Assembly (NCBI GenBank): GCA_049589355.1
Contig: JBAWAP010000004.1
Location: 1-11,360 of the forward strand
Direction of reading: 5' to 3'
DNA: 11,360 nucleotides
From: JBAWAP01 sp049589355
GTDB lineage: Bacteria; Chloroflexota; Anaerolineae; VGOG01
In this document: one piece after another, positions 1 through 6,748 of the stretch
How positions within the stretch are numbered: the stretch's first letter is position 1
How the letters are laid out: each line of letters opens with the position of its first letter
Made by a program: the position numbers and the translations under genes
The notes under the pieces: model-generated
Seen by the model: the letters and a program-made list of their open reading frames with translations, nothing else
Database searches by the model: none
Told to the model about the DNA's origin: nothing

Positions 1-2
1 GG

Positions 3-1487
3 GTACGGCTGCCGCGCTCAACGGCTGAGGCCATCAGCCAGGGGAGGGTTCAGGCTGCGGTGGAGGTGAGCGGCTTAACCTACCGCACCGTACGCCAGGG
101 CCTGCTGGCCCAGGAGATCGCACGCGCTGGAGATCATTACTACGTGGAGGTCCAGCCCATTGTCCTGCCCCGGGTCCTCAACGCCGCCTTCTTCATCGCT
201 GCTGGCGTCTTCCTGCTCGTCTTCGCCCTCATCTCCCTCCGGGCCATGCACGAGGCCATGGCCGCCCTGGCTGGCGCTGTAGCGCTTCTGGCCATCACCT
301 ACCTCGCCGGCAGCAACCACGCCGACTTCCACATCATTGATTTTCAGCACGCCGTCGCTCACATTGATTTCGATGTCATCTTCCTGGTGCTGGCCTTGAT
401 GATCTTCGTGGCCATCGTGGCCCGCACGGGGGTCTTCCAGTGGCTGGCCTTCGCTGCCTATCGTCTGGCCCGGGGACGGCCCTGGCCCCTGGTGGTGATC
501 CTGATCCTCATCAGCGCCGTGGCTTCGGCCTTTCTCAATAACGTGACCGTCATGCTCCTCATGGCTCCGGTGACCATTGAGATTGCCCTGGTGCTGGGGG
601 TGGACCCCCTGGCTTTCCTGGTGCCGGAAGTACTGGCTTCCAACATCGGGGGTACGGCTACCCTCATCGGCGACCCGCCGAACACCCTCATCGGCTCCTA
701 CGCCAGGCTAGGCTTCGCCTCCTTCCTATGGAACCTGACCCCCCTGGTCGTTGTCCTCATCGCCGCCTTCATCGTCATGACGCGGTTCATCTATCGCAAG
801 GCCTACGCCCAGGCACCGACGGAGCCCTCGGCGGCCCTCATCGCCCGCCTGGACGAGACCTCCCGCATCACCGACCCGGTGCTGCTGCGCCGCTCAGCGA
901 TAGCGGCCGCGTTGACCATCGTCCTCTTCTTCATTGGCGACGTTTTCCACATGCCGCCTGCCGTGGCCGCCCTCATCGGGGCCACGGTTCTACTGGTCTG
1001 GGCACGGCCTGGCATTACGGAGATGCTGGGGGAGGTGGACTGGACGACCCTGGTCTTCTTCATGGCCCTCTTCATGCTGGTGGGGGCCTTGCAGGACGTG
1101 GGAGTCATCCAGGTGATGGCTGAGGCCATCAAGGGCCTGGCGGGGGATAGCTTGACGGTGGCCGTGCTGCTCATCCTGTGGGTGCCAGCCGTCGGCTCGG
1201 CTATCACCGAGAACATCCCCTTCGCCGCCGCCATGCTGCCGGTGACGGCCTACCTCAGCCACACCATCCCTGGTGCCGAGAACAACGTCCTCTGGTGGGC
1301 CCTGGCCTTGGGTACTTGCCTAGGAGGGAATGCCACCGTCATCGGGGCCGCGGCCAACATCGTCACCGCTGGCATCAGCGATCGGGCGGGATATCCAGTA
1401 ACTTTCAAGGGGTTCTTCAAGGTGGGGGCGCCGGTAACCTTTGTGATCCTGCTCGTGTCTACAGCTTATCTGCTGGTGAGGTATTGA
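3..1487 (+). CDS. ArsB/NhaD/SLC13-type ion transporter permease (5' partial)
   Basis: Polytopic inner-membrane transporter of the ion transporter superfamily (ArsB, NhaD, P-protein and SLC13 relatives). The substrate cannot be told from the sequence; arsenite, Na+/H+ and organic or inorganic anions are all possible. Counting from GTG 60 as residue 1, about 11 hydrophobic segments are visible from residue 40 onward. The two inverted-repeat signature regions are present: NNVTVMLLMAPV (160-171) followed by SNIGGTATLIGDPPNTLIGS (194-213), and ENIPFAAAMLPV (384-395) followed by LGGNATVIGAAANIV (421-435). The frame has no stop from base 3 to GTG 60, and the first 38 or so residues after the GTG look like the end of a soluble domain. 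The true start is therefore probably outside the window and GTG 60 is only a fallback. The family is clear; the substrate is not. Confidence 0.88.
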   Translation, partial: VRLPRSTAEAISQGRVQAAVEVSGLTYRTVRQGLLAQEIARAGDHYYVEVQPIVLPRVLNAAFFIAAGVFLLVFALISLRAMHEAMAALAGAVALLAITYLAGSNHADFHIIDFQHAVAHIDFDVIFLVLALMIFVAIVARTGVFQWLAFAAYRLARGRPWPLVVILILISAVASAFLNNVTVMLLMAPVTIEIALVLGVDPLAFLVPEVLASNIGGTATLIGDPPNTLIGSYARLGFASFLWNLTPLVVVLIAAFIVMTRFIYRKAYAQAPTEPSAALIARLDETSRITDPVLLRRSAIAAALTIVLFFIGDVFHMPPAVAALIGATVLLVWARPGITEMLGEVDWTTLVFFMALFMLVGALQDVGVIQVMAEAIKGLAGDSLTVAVLLILWVPAVGSAITENIPFAAAMLPVTAYLSHTIPGAENNVLWWALALGTCLGGNATVIGAAANIVTAGISDRAGYPVTFKGFFKVGAPVTFVILLVSTAYLLVRY

Positions 1488-1489
1488 TC

Positions 1490-2239
1490 ATGGAAGGCCA
1501 ATTTTGGAATGTGACCCTCTACGGTGGCCTTGCAGGATTAGCCACCTTGGCCGGGATCTACATCGTGTTGACCAGAGAGGCATGGGCTCGCCGAGGCTCC
1601 ATCTATCTCATCAGCTTTGCCTCTGGCGCCCTGCTTTCGGCTTCTCTGCTGGACATCCTCCTCGAATCCCTGGAGCTGAATGAGAATGCCGTTGTCTACG
1701 CCCTGCTGAGCTTCCTCGCCTTCTACATCCTGGAACAGAACGTGGTGGTACACGCCGGCCACGAGGACCCGGCGTGCTCCGAGGAGAGCGAGGTGCACCG
1801 GCGGCACACATTGGGGACGATTTCTTTCCTGGGCATTGGCTTTCACTCCCTCCTCGACGGAGTGATCATTGGCGCCGGCTTCACGGATAGTGCCGTCACC
1901 GGTATCATCGCCACCGTCGGTGTGATCATGCACGAGTTTCCGGAGGGCCTCTCCATGATGGCTATCCTCCTCCATGCCGGCCTGACCAGGGCGAAGGCTC
2001 TGGCCTATTCTGTCATTGTGGCCTTGGCTACACCGGTGGGGGCTATGGTTTCCTATGGGGCCCTGCAGGGGATCAGGGCGGACATGTTGGGGGGGCTTTT
2101 GGGTATAGCGGCGGGCTCTTTTTTGTATATTGCGGCTTCAGATCTCATCCCAGAAACGCGTCGCCGGTCCAGCCCCTACAATGTCCCCTTGGTTATCAGT
2201 GGGATGGCGACTCTTTTTGTATTGGAGCTTGTGTTGTAA
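1490..2239 (+). CDS. ZIP family divalent metal transporter
   Basis: Membrane permease of the ZIP family (ZupT/GufA-like), which moves Zn2+, Fe2+ or Mn2+ into the cytoplasm. The 249-residue product has about eight hydrophobic segments. Both metal-site signatures are present: HSLLDG in TM4 (H119, D123) and HEFPEG in TM5 (H148, E152). The loop before TM4 carries scattered His and acidic residues (H88, H91, H103, H106), like the His-rich loop of the family. The open frame continues upstream inside the permease gene, but ATG 1490 is preferred: the protein then starts with the first family-like membrane segment, and GGTGAGG (1475-1481) lies 8 bp upstream. It begins 2 bp after the permease stop, so the two are almost certainly co-transcribed and translationally linked. 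The exact metal is not determined. Confidence 0.93.
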   Translation: MEGQFWNVTLYGGLAGLATLAGIYIVLTREAWARRGSIYLISFASGALLSASLLDILLESLELNENAVVYALLSFLAFYILEQNVVVHAGHEDPACSEESEVHRRHTLGTISFLGIGFHSLLDGVIIGAGFTDSAVTGIIATVGVIMHEFPEGLSMMAILLHAGLTRAKALAYSVIVALATPVGAMVSYGALQGIRADMLGGLLGIAAGSFLYIAASDLIPETRRRSSPYNVPLVISGMATLFVLELVL

Positions 2240-2264
2240 CTCTAGGAAGAAAGGAGCATAACTC

Positions 2265-2531
2265 ATGGGACAACAATATGAGTACGACATTACAGTTTAC
2301 AAAGCGGATGAGATTCTTGCCAAAGTTCCAGACCTGGCGGTGGGAGTTGAACCGCCTGTGCTGTACTGTGATTCCCAGGGCGTGTGTTTTTTCGATGATG
2401 CACCTAACCCTTACCTGGCAGCCATCGTAGAGATACTCAACGCGCGGGGGGAGCAAGGTTGGATTCTTGTTCAAGTTGCGCTGCGCGAGCAGGATATGAT
2501 CTGCTTCTGGCGACGTGAGCAACAAACATAA
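2265..2531 (+). CDS. Small hypothetical protein, DUF4177-like
   Basis: Small soluble protein of 88 residues and unknown function. It has no signal peptide or membrane segment. The C-terminal half reads LNARGEQGWILVQVALREQ and ends in ICFWRRE. This matches the general pattern of DUF4177-type proteins (a 'LN..G.EGWELV' segment, then a strand ending in 'FKRE/WRRE'), but I cannot confirm it by alignment. Two cysteines (C35, C41) flank the middle. AAGGAG (2251-2256) stands 8 bp before ATG 2265, and the gap after the ZIP stop is 25 bp, so it is probably the third gene of the transporter operon. That position does not show a role in metal transport. Confidence 0.72.
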   Translation: MGQQYEYDITVYKADEILAKVPDLAVGVEPPVLYCDSQGVCFFDDAPNPYLAAIVEILNARGEQGWILVQVALREQDMICFWRREQQT

Positions 2532-2586
2532 GCTGTGACACTTATGCTTGCTAAGAAGCTGTTGCCAAAACTCTACCGGAACCCCA

Positions 2587-2615
2587 TTGACAACACGGCG
2601 TAGATGTGATATGAT
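2587..2615 (+). promoter_or_regulatory. Strong sigma70-type promoter
   Basis: A consensus -35 box TTGACA (2587-2592) is followed after exactly 17 bp by the -10 box TATGAT (2610-2615), predicting a start near 2621-2623. It lies just after the transporter operon. It would drive the hairpin-rich stretch that ends in a terminator at 2698-2750 and, by readthrough, the histidine kinase gene at 3013. Confidence 0.72.
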
Positions 2616-2618
2616 ACT

Positions 2619-2750
2619 ATCGGGATGATGTGCATACTTGTCGCCCGATCAGGTGGCCTTTGACGAGCGCCTACGAGTTAGCGAATAAACCACCACTAGA
2701 CACCAGCCAAGGGTGCCCTTCCAGACCGCGTGAGGCTGGTGTTTGTTTTG
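2619..2750 (+). ncRNA. Candidate structured small RNA or regulatory leader
   Basis: This stretch has no plausible coding frame but is bounded by a consensus promoter and an intrinsic terminator. Three potential stems follow each other. ATCGGG (2619-2624) pairs with CCCGAT (2644-2649). GGTGG (2652-2656) pairs with CCACC (2690-2694) and encloses a smaller CG(c)CTA/TAGCG hairpin. The terminator stem is last. The order resembles either a short trans-acting RNA of about 130 nt or a riboswitch or attenuator leader. I do not recognise it as any riboswitch class I can recall. It lies 263 bp upstream of the histidine kinase start, so the kinase could be the regulated gene. This is inference from sequence layout only. 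Confidence 0.4.
2698..2750 (+). terminator. Intrinsic terminator upstream of the histidine kinase gene
   Basis: A perfect 9-bp inverted repeat, ACACCAGCC (2700-2708) and GGCTGGTGT (2734-2742), extends by one G-U and one A-T pair. The run TTTGTTTTG follows directly. The 25-nt loop holds a second small palindrome (AAGGG/CCCTT, 2709-2720). It would end the transcript from the promoter at 2587, either fully or conditionally. Confidence 0.6.
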
Positions 2751-2788
2751 CCCATCAGCATTGAGGCCAGGGTTCATGTTGTTGAACA

Positions 2789-2957
2789 TTATCCGAGGCG
2801 GCTCCTCTCATCGAACGCTTCCTTGAGGGGTTTAAAGTGGTCGAACCAGAGCTGGTCTATATACCACTCTGGCGGCCGGAAGGGCCCGGCGACGTTTTCC
2901 TCGATCAGCCGGAACACACACTTACCTGTGGGGGAGTCGGACGCAAAACTTAGGAAA
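2789..2957 (-). pseudogene. Probable 3' remnant of an unidentified minus-strand gene
   Basis: On the minus strand, the frame that ends with TAA at 2789-2791 reads as a convincing protein end with GC-rich third positions. It includes GKCVFRLIEENVAGPFRPPEW, continues with an IDQLWFDHFKPLKEAF segment, and ends in DERSRLG. The composition (many Trp, Phe, Pro, Asp) is typical of real protein and not of a shadow frame. Nothing sensible continues toward the 5' side beyond about 2957, where the frame runs into low-quality residues and then the kinase start region. The gene would therefore be truncated. I do not recognise the family. A short intact gene or chance coding cannot be excluded. Confidence 0.3.
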
Positions 2958-3012
2958 GTGACGTGTGATGCTTGATGTGTATTCGTGAGCGGAGAGTTTA
3001 GGAGATCAGCAA

Positions 3013-5664
3013 ATGAACTCAGCGGAACCATTTCAACTACAGCAAGTCTTACTCAATCGTCGTGATGCCATCGCCGACAGTTGGTGCAAAGCCATCGCGC
3101 GAACCAGTCATGTACCACACAGCACGGCGGAAGTGCGCCAGCACCTCGTCGAATTGACCGAGCAGGCCATCGTACTCTTGCTCACGGAGCCGTTCGAGCA
3201 CAGCCAGGCTCAGGCCATCGGCGCGGCGCTGGTCCGTCTCCATTACGTCGAACCTGAGACCTTGGGCAGAACGCAAGAAGTACTGGCGCAGCAGCTTGTC
3301 GGAGGTCTGCGTGCTGAGCAAGTTGTAGAGCTGCAGCCCCGGCTGGCTGCGCTGCTGAGTGGGTTGACGGTTGGTTTCTTCCAGCAGATTCGCGAAACGA
3401 TCCTTGCCGAGCAAGAACAGATTCGCAGTGCGCTCACCAACGAGCTTGGACGGGCGCAGGAGGCGTTGCGGGAGGCATACTATGAAGTGGAACGGCAGGT
3501 ACAGGAACGCACCGCCGAACTGCGTGCAACCAATGAATCACTACAACGCGAAATCGCCGAGCGCAAGCGAGCAGAGGAGGCACTGAGGGAGAGCGAGGAA
3601 CGTCTTAGAGGAATTCTCTCCTCGCTGCACGAGACAATGATCGCTGTTTTTGACCGAGAGGGGAATCATATATCCATGTGGGGAACTCCAGAGCTTGATA
3701 AACGCTATGGCATCCGAAGTAGTGAGATGGTGGGGAAGTCGCTCATGGACATTTTTCCTCCTAACCAAGCAAAGGAAAGGATCGCCGATATTCAACGTAT
3801 CTTCGAGACTGGGGAACCTCTGCGTGCTGAGTATCTTGTTCACTTGCCGGGTGGAGATTTCTGGCATGATGTATCCTTCTCCCCTGTGCGGGGTCCATCG
3901 GGGGAGGTCTCGGCAGTGGTCGGGTTTGTCCGAGACATCACCGCGGGCAAGCAGGCGGAGGAGGCGCTGCGGGAATCGGAGGAGAAATATCGGACATTGG
4001 TCGACCAGTCACTGCAAGGACTAGCAGTCGTCCAAGACTTTCGCATCGTCTTCGCCAACACCGCCTTCGCCGAGATCTCCGGGTACACTATTGAGGAGTT
4101 GCTGTCCCTTTCACCCGAAGGAGTGAGAGCGATGGTGTACCCCGAGGATCAAGGGTTAGTCTGGGGACGCCTTCGGGATCGCTTGGTAGGTAAGCCAGTG
4201 CCTCCGCGCTACGAGTATCGCGGAATTCAAAGGGATGGGACGGTGCGCTGGCTGGAGATATTCGCCAGCCGCATCGAGTACCGTGGGAAGCCGGCCATAC
4301 AGGGAGCCATCATAGACATCACCGCGCGCAAGCGGGTGGAGGAGGTGCTGCGAAAAGCGCACCACGAGTTAGAAAGACGGGTTGAGGAACGAACGACAGA
4401 GCTGGCGAAGGCCAACGAAGCATTGCGGACTGAGATCGCCGAACGCAAACGGGCGGAGGAGGCGCAGCAGCGCTACGCTGTACGCCTGAAGCAGCGGGCC
4501 GAGGAATTGGCCAGTCTGAATCAGATCTCGCGTGTCGTCACCTCTTTGCTCGATGTTAAAGAGCTGCTGGCTTCGATCATCGATCTTGCCGGGCAGGTGC
4601 TGAACTCGGTGTATACCAGTGCCGTGCTGGTTAAGGAAGACGGCACGCTCGACATCAGTGCAGAGAACTTTCAAGGCATTCCGCCCCTCGAAATGCGAGC
4701 CCGGCCCAAGGGGATAACGCGGCGGATCATTGCGACCGGCGAGCCGCTGGTCTTCGACGAAGTGGTGGACGATGGCACGCATAACCCCAGCATTGTGGCT
4801 GCGGGGGTCAAATCCTACGCCGGGATGCCATTGATTGCCAGGGGGTACACCTTGGGTGTACTTTTGGTACACAGCACTGAGCCGCGGGCGTTCTCCGGCC
4901 AACTGCCCCTCCTCACCACCTTCGCCAACCAGGTGGCTATTGCCATCATTAATGCTCAGTTGTACGAGCAGGTGCGCGCCGGGCGCGAGCGACTGCAGAC
5001 CCTCTCGCACCGGCTGGTGGAGGTGCAGGAGACCGAGCGGCAGCGCATTGCTCGCGAACTCCACGACGAGATCGGCCAAGCCCTGACCGGGCTCAAACTC
5101 GCCCTGGACATGAGCATGCACTTACCGGCTGACGCGGTCAGAACCAGGCTGGGTGAAGCGCAGGCGCTGGTAAATGAACTTATGGTGCAGGTGCGCGAGC
5201 TGTCACTCGATCTACGGCCGGCGATGCTGGACAACCTGGGCCTGCTGCCCACGCTGCTGTGGCATTTCGAGCGCTATACTTCTCAGACCAATGTGCGCGT
5301 GGCCTTCCGGCATACCGGGCTGGAGGGACAACGTTTTGCGCCGGAAGTCGAAACGGCTGCCTACCGCATTGTGCAAGAAGCACTGACCAACGTCGCCCGC
5401 CACGCGGGCGTGAGTGAGGTGACGGTGCGCCTCTGGGCCAAGCAGGACATACTTGGCCTGCAGGTCGAAGACCAGGGAATCGGCTTCGACCCTGAGGCCA
5501 CACTGGCCACCGGGGCCACCAGCGGCCTGGCTGGGATGCGCGAGCGCGCCATTCTGTTGGGTGGTAGATTGACAGTCGAGCCGGCCACAGGCACTGGTAC
5601 ACGTCTGACGGCCGAGTTCCCCCTGGGCGACCATCTGCTCGAAAGGAGGGAAGTGGAGAGATGA
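3013..5664 (+). CDS. Soluble PAS-PAS-GAF sensor histidine kinase (NarX/DesK type, HisKA_3)
   Basis: Cytoplasmic sensor kinase of 883 residues that would phosphorylate the response regulator encoded next. No membrane segment is visible. The N-terminal ~135 residues are helical and resemble RsbRD/RsbR N-terminal sensor domains (weak call). A coiled coil follows (~140-195), then PAS 1 (~196-312, ending FVRDITAGKQAEEAL), PAS 2 (~322-440, ending AIIDITARKR), a second coiled coil (~442-500) and a GAF domain (~505-650). The HisKA_3 dimerisation helix has RELHDEIGQ with phospho-acceptor H684. The HATPase has the N-box EALTNVARHA (E789, N793), G1 box EDQGIGF (819-825) and G2 region GLAGMRERA (838-846). 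Start ATG 3013 has AGGAG (3000-3004) 8 bp upstream. The stop overlaps the regulator start (ATGA). The ligand is unknown. Confidence 0.93.
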   Translation: MNSAEPFQLQQVLLNRRDAIADSWCKAIARTSHVPHSTAEVRQHLVELTEQAIVLLLTEPFEHSQAQAIGAALVRLHYVEPETLGRTQEVLAQQLVGGLRAEQVVELQPRLAALLSGLTVGFFQQIRETILAEQEQIRSALTNELGRAQEALREAYYEVERQVQERTAELRATNESLQREIAERKRAEEALRESEERLRGILSSLHETMIAVFDREGNHISMWGTPELDKRYGIRSSEMVGKSLMDIFPPNQAKERIADIQRIFETGEPLRAEYLVHLPGGDFWHDVSFSPVRGPSGEVSAVVGFVRDITAGKQAEEALRESEEKYRTLVDQSLQGLAVVQDFRIVFANTAFAEISGYTIEELLSLSPEGVRAMVYPEDQGLVWGRLRDRLVGKPVPPRYEYRGIQRDGTVRWLEIFASRIEYRGKPAIQGAIIDITARKRVEEVLRKAHHELERRVEERTTELAKANEALRTEIAERKRAEEAQQRYAVRLKQRAEELASLNQISRVVTSLLDVKELLASIIDLAGQVLNSVYTSAVLVKEDGTLDISAENFQGIPPLEMRARPKGITRRIIATGEPLVFDEVVDDGTHNPSIVAAGVKSYAGMPLIARGYTLGVLLVHSTEPRAFSGQLPLLTTFANQVAIAIINAQLYEQVRAGRERLQTLSHRLVEVQETERQRIARELHDEIGQALTGLKLALDMSMHLPADAVRTRLGEAQALVNELMVQVRELSLDLRPAMLDNLGLLPTLLWHFERYTSQTNVRVAFRHTGLEGQRFAPEVETAAYRIVQEALTNVARHAGVSEVTVRLWAKQDILGLQVEDQGIGFDPEATLATGATSGLAGMRERAILLGGRLTVEPATGTGTRLTAEFPLGDHLLERREVER

Positions 5665-6314
5665 GCGTGATGACAATCGTGCTGGCGGATGACCACCACG
5701 TCGTCCGGCAGGGCCTGCGGACCTTGTTGGAGAGCGAGTCCGATTTTCGTGTTGTCGGTGAGGCGGGCGATGGGCTGGAGGCAGTTCAACTGGTCGAACG
5801 TCTGCAGCCGGACGTGCTGGTGCTCGATTTGATGATGCCTGGCCTGAACGGCCTGGAGGTCACGCGACAAGTCAGCGAGCGTTCACCGCAGACACGTGTC
5901 GTCATCCTCTCCATGTACGACGACGAGGGCTACGTGGTAGAGGCGCTGAGAAACGGAGCGGACGGTTACGTCCTCAAGGAGTCCACTGCAGCCAATCTGG
6001 TGCAGGCGGTGCGCGAGGTGGCCGCCGGCCGGCGCTACCTCAGCCCGCCGCTTTCCGAACGGTCTATCGAGGCCTACATTGAAAAAGCCAAAGGCGCACC
6101 GTTAGACCTGTATGACACGCTAACTACCCGCGAGCGGGAGGTACTGCACCTGGCGGCTGAGGGCCACAGCAACCGTGAAATTGCCGAGCGACTATACATC
6201 AGCCCACGTACCGTCGAGATTCATCGTGCCAACATGATGCGCAAACTGGGCCTGAGTACCCAGATCGACCTGATCCGTTACGCCCTGCAGCGTGGGATTC
6301 TACCGATGGAGTGA
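5661..6314 (+). CDS. NarL/LuxR-family response regulator
   Basis: DNA-binding partner of the kinase just upstream, 217 residues. The receiver domain (~4-120) has the acidic pair D10/D11, the phospho-acceptor D56 in LVLDLMMPG, the switch S84 and the conserved K106 in YVLKES. The C-terminal LuxR-type helix-turn-helix (~152-212) shows LTTREREVLHLAAEG and SNREIAERLYISPRTVEIH, the usual recognition helix. ATG 5661 overlaps the kinase stop by 4 nt (ATGA) and AGGAGG lies at 5644-5649, so production is coupled. NarL-type regulators normally pair with HisKA_3 kinases, which fits this arrangement. Target promoters cannot be read from the sequence; the protease promoter at 6390 and the candidate RNA promoter at 2587 are the nearest. 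Confidence 0.95.
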   Translation: MSVMTIVLADDHHVVRQGLRTLLESESDFRVVGEAGDGLEAVQLVERLQPDVLVLDLMMPGLNGLEVTRQVSERSPQTRVVILSMYDDEGYVVEALRNGADGYVLKESTAANLVQAVREVAAGRRYLSPPLSERSIEAYIEKAKGAPLDLYDTLTTREREVLHLAAEGHSNREIAERLYISPRTVEIHRANMMRKLGLSTQIDLIRYALQRGILPME

Positions 6315-6335
6315 AACGTTTCGCGCCTTACGACC

Positions 6336-6365
6336 GGCCCCGTGCAAAGATTACAGGGCCTTTTT
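6336..6365 (+). terminator. Probable intrinsic terminator after the two-component genes
   Basis: GGCCC (6336-6340) can pair with GGGCC (6356-6360) across a 15-nt loop, followed at once by TTTTT (6361-6365). The stem is short, so efficiency is uncertain. Its place 21 bp after the regulator stop and before a new promoter supports the call. Confidence 0.5.
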
Positions 6366-6389
6366 GCATTAATTACGTATGTTTACGTA

Positions 6390-6418
6390 TAGACGGGCCC
6401 AGCAAAAGCTTGTATACT
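6390..6418 (+). promoter_or_regulatory. Sigma70-like promoter of the riboswitch-protease transcript
   Basis: A -10 box TATACT (6413-6418) is preceded after 17 bp by TAGACG (6390-6395), a 4/6 match to TTGACA. The predicted start near 6424-6426 puts the riboswitch aptamer at the very 5' end of the RNA, as expected for a regulated leader. Confidence 0.6.
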
Positions 6419-6429
6419 TTTATGAAGAA

Positions 6430-6524
6430 ATCACGAGCGAAAGGGCAAACCCATCGAGAGGTGGGGGCGCAAAGCCACGGGTCCTCGGCTCGACAAAGAG
6501 CAAGGATAGCCGGGTTGCCGACTC
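6430..6524 (+). promoter_or_regulatory. Cyclic di-GMP-I (GEMM-I) riboswitch aptamer
   Basis: The order of conserved blocks matches the GEMM-I class. CACGAGCGAAAGGGCAAACC is followed by a stem capped with a GNRA loop: CCATC (6451-6455), GAGA (6456-6459), GGTGG (6460-6464). Next come GGCGCAAAGCCACGGG (6466-6481), a second stem-loop with TCCT/AGGA and GCTC/GAGC pairs (6482-6506), and the 3' block AGCCGGGTTGCC (6508-6519). The layout parallels the Vibrio cholerae Vc2 aptamer as I remember it. The AGGGC motif keeps a G at the guanine-contacting position, which in known members goes with c-di-GMP rather than cGAMP preference. The switch controls the secreted protease gene at 6749. The class is clear from the sequence; ligand choice is inferred. 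Confidence 0.93.
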
Positions 6525-6560
6525 AGCGGGGTGAGAGTCAGCAATCCGGCTTTGTGTTTT
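6508..6560 (+). terminator. Riboswitch expression platform: intrinsic terminator sharing the aptamer 3' block
   Basis: AGCCGGGTTGC (6508-6518) pairs over 11 bp (one G-U) with GCAATCCGGCT (6541-6551). An inner GACTC/GAGTC hairpin (6520-6524 and 6535-6539) fills the loop. A T-rich tail follows (TTTGTGTTTT, 6551-6560). The 5' arm is the conserved 3' segment of the aptamer, so folding of the aptamer and of the terminator should exclude each other. Ligand binding would then allow readthrough (an ON switch). The mutual exclusion is visible in the sequence; the ON sign is inferred. Confidence 0.75.
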
Positions 6561-6590
6561 GGGAAGATGCCTTGATATTTACATCGCTGA

Positions 6591-6721
6591 TACGCAGGGG
6601 GGTGACTACTCAGGCTGTCATGGCGAGCGAAGCGAAGCAATCCCCAAGCCGCAAGGAGGAGATTGCTTCGTCGCAAAAAACGTTCCTCGCAATGGCACGG
6701 GCTGAGCAGTTACGCAGGGGG
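6591..6721. repeat. MITE-like palindromic repeat with flanking direct repeats
   Basis: An imperfect palindrome fills 6602-6710. The inner arms CGAAGCAATC (6633-6642) and GATTGCTTCG (6661-6670) are perfect. Outer arms with TCATGGCGAG on the left and CTCGCAATGGCA on the right match with small gaps, and the ends are also partly complementary (CTACTCAG against CTGAGCAG). The core resembles a 'GCGAAGCAATC ... GATTGCTTCGTCGC ... CTCGCAATGAC' repeat that is widespread in environmental bacterial genomes. The 11-mer TACGCAGGGGG occurs on both sides (6591-6601 and 6711-6721), like a target-site duplication. It lies in the 5' leader of the protease mRNA, after the riboswitch terminator. It encodes no transposase, so it would be non-autonomous. 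Confidence 0.7.
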
Positions 6722-6748
6722 TTATTAAGTGCAGAAAGGAGGATCAAG

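Noticed and set aside
1178..1489. Upstream extension of the ZIP frame inside the permease gene.
   Set aside because: It overlaps the conserved 3' part of the permease in another frame, and the ZIP protein starts normally at ATG 1490 with its own Shine-Dalgarno sequence.
2730..2975. Plus-strand open frame of 81 codons between the candidate RNA and the kinase.
   Set aside because: It starts inside the terminator stem, has no ribosome binding site and low protein-like character. The opposite strand looks more coding.
4369..5121. Long minus-strand frame (250 codons) opposite the histidine kinase.
   Set aside because: It is antisense to the conserved GAF and HisKA_3 coding region and carries no domain-like motifs; a typical shadow in GC-rich DNA.
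6311..6748. N-terminal extension of the protease reading frame back to 6311, overlapping the response regulator stop.
   Set aside because: The stretch contains a terminator, a promoter, a GEMM-I riboswitch and a palindromic repeat. The translated residues are not protein-like. A signal peptide and strong ribosome binding site begin at 6749.
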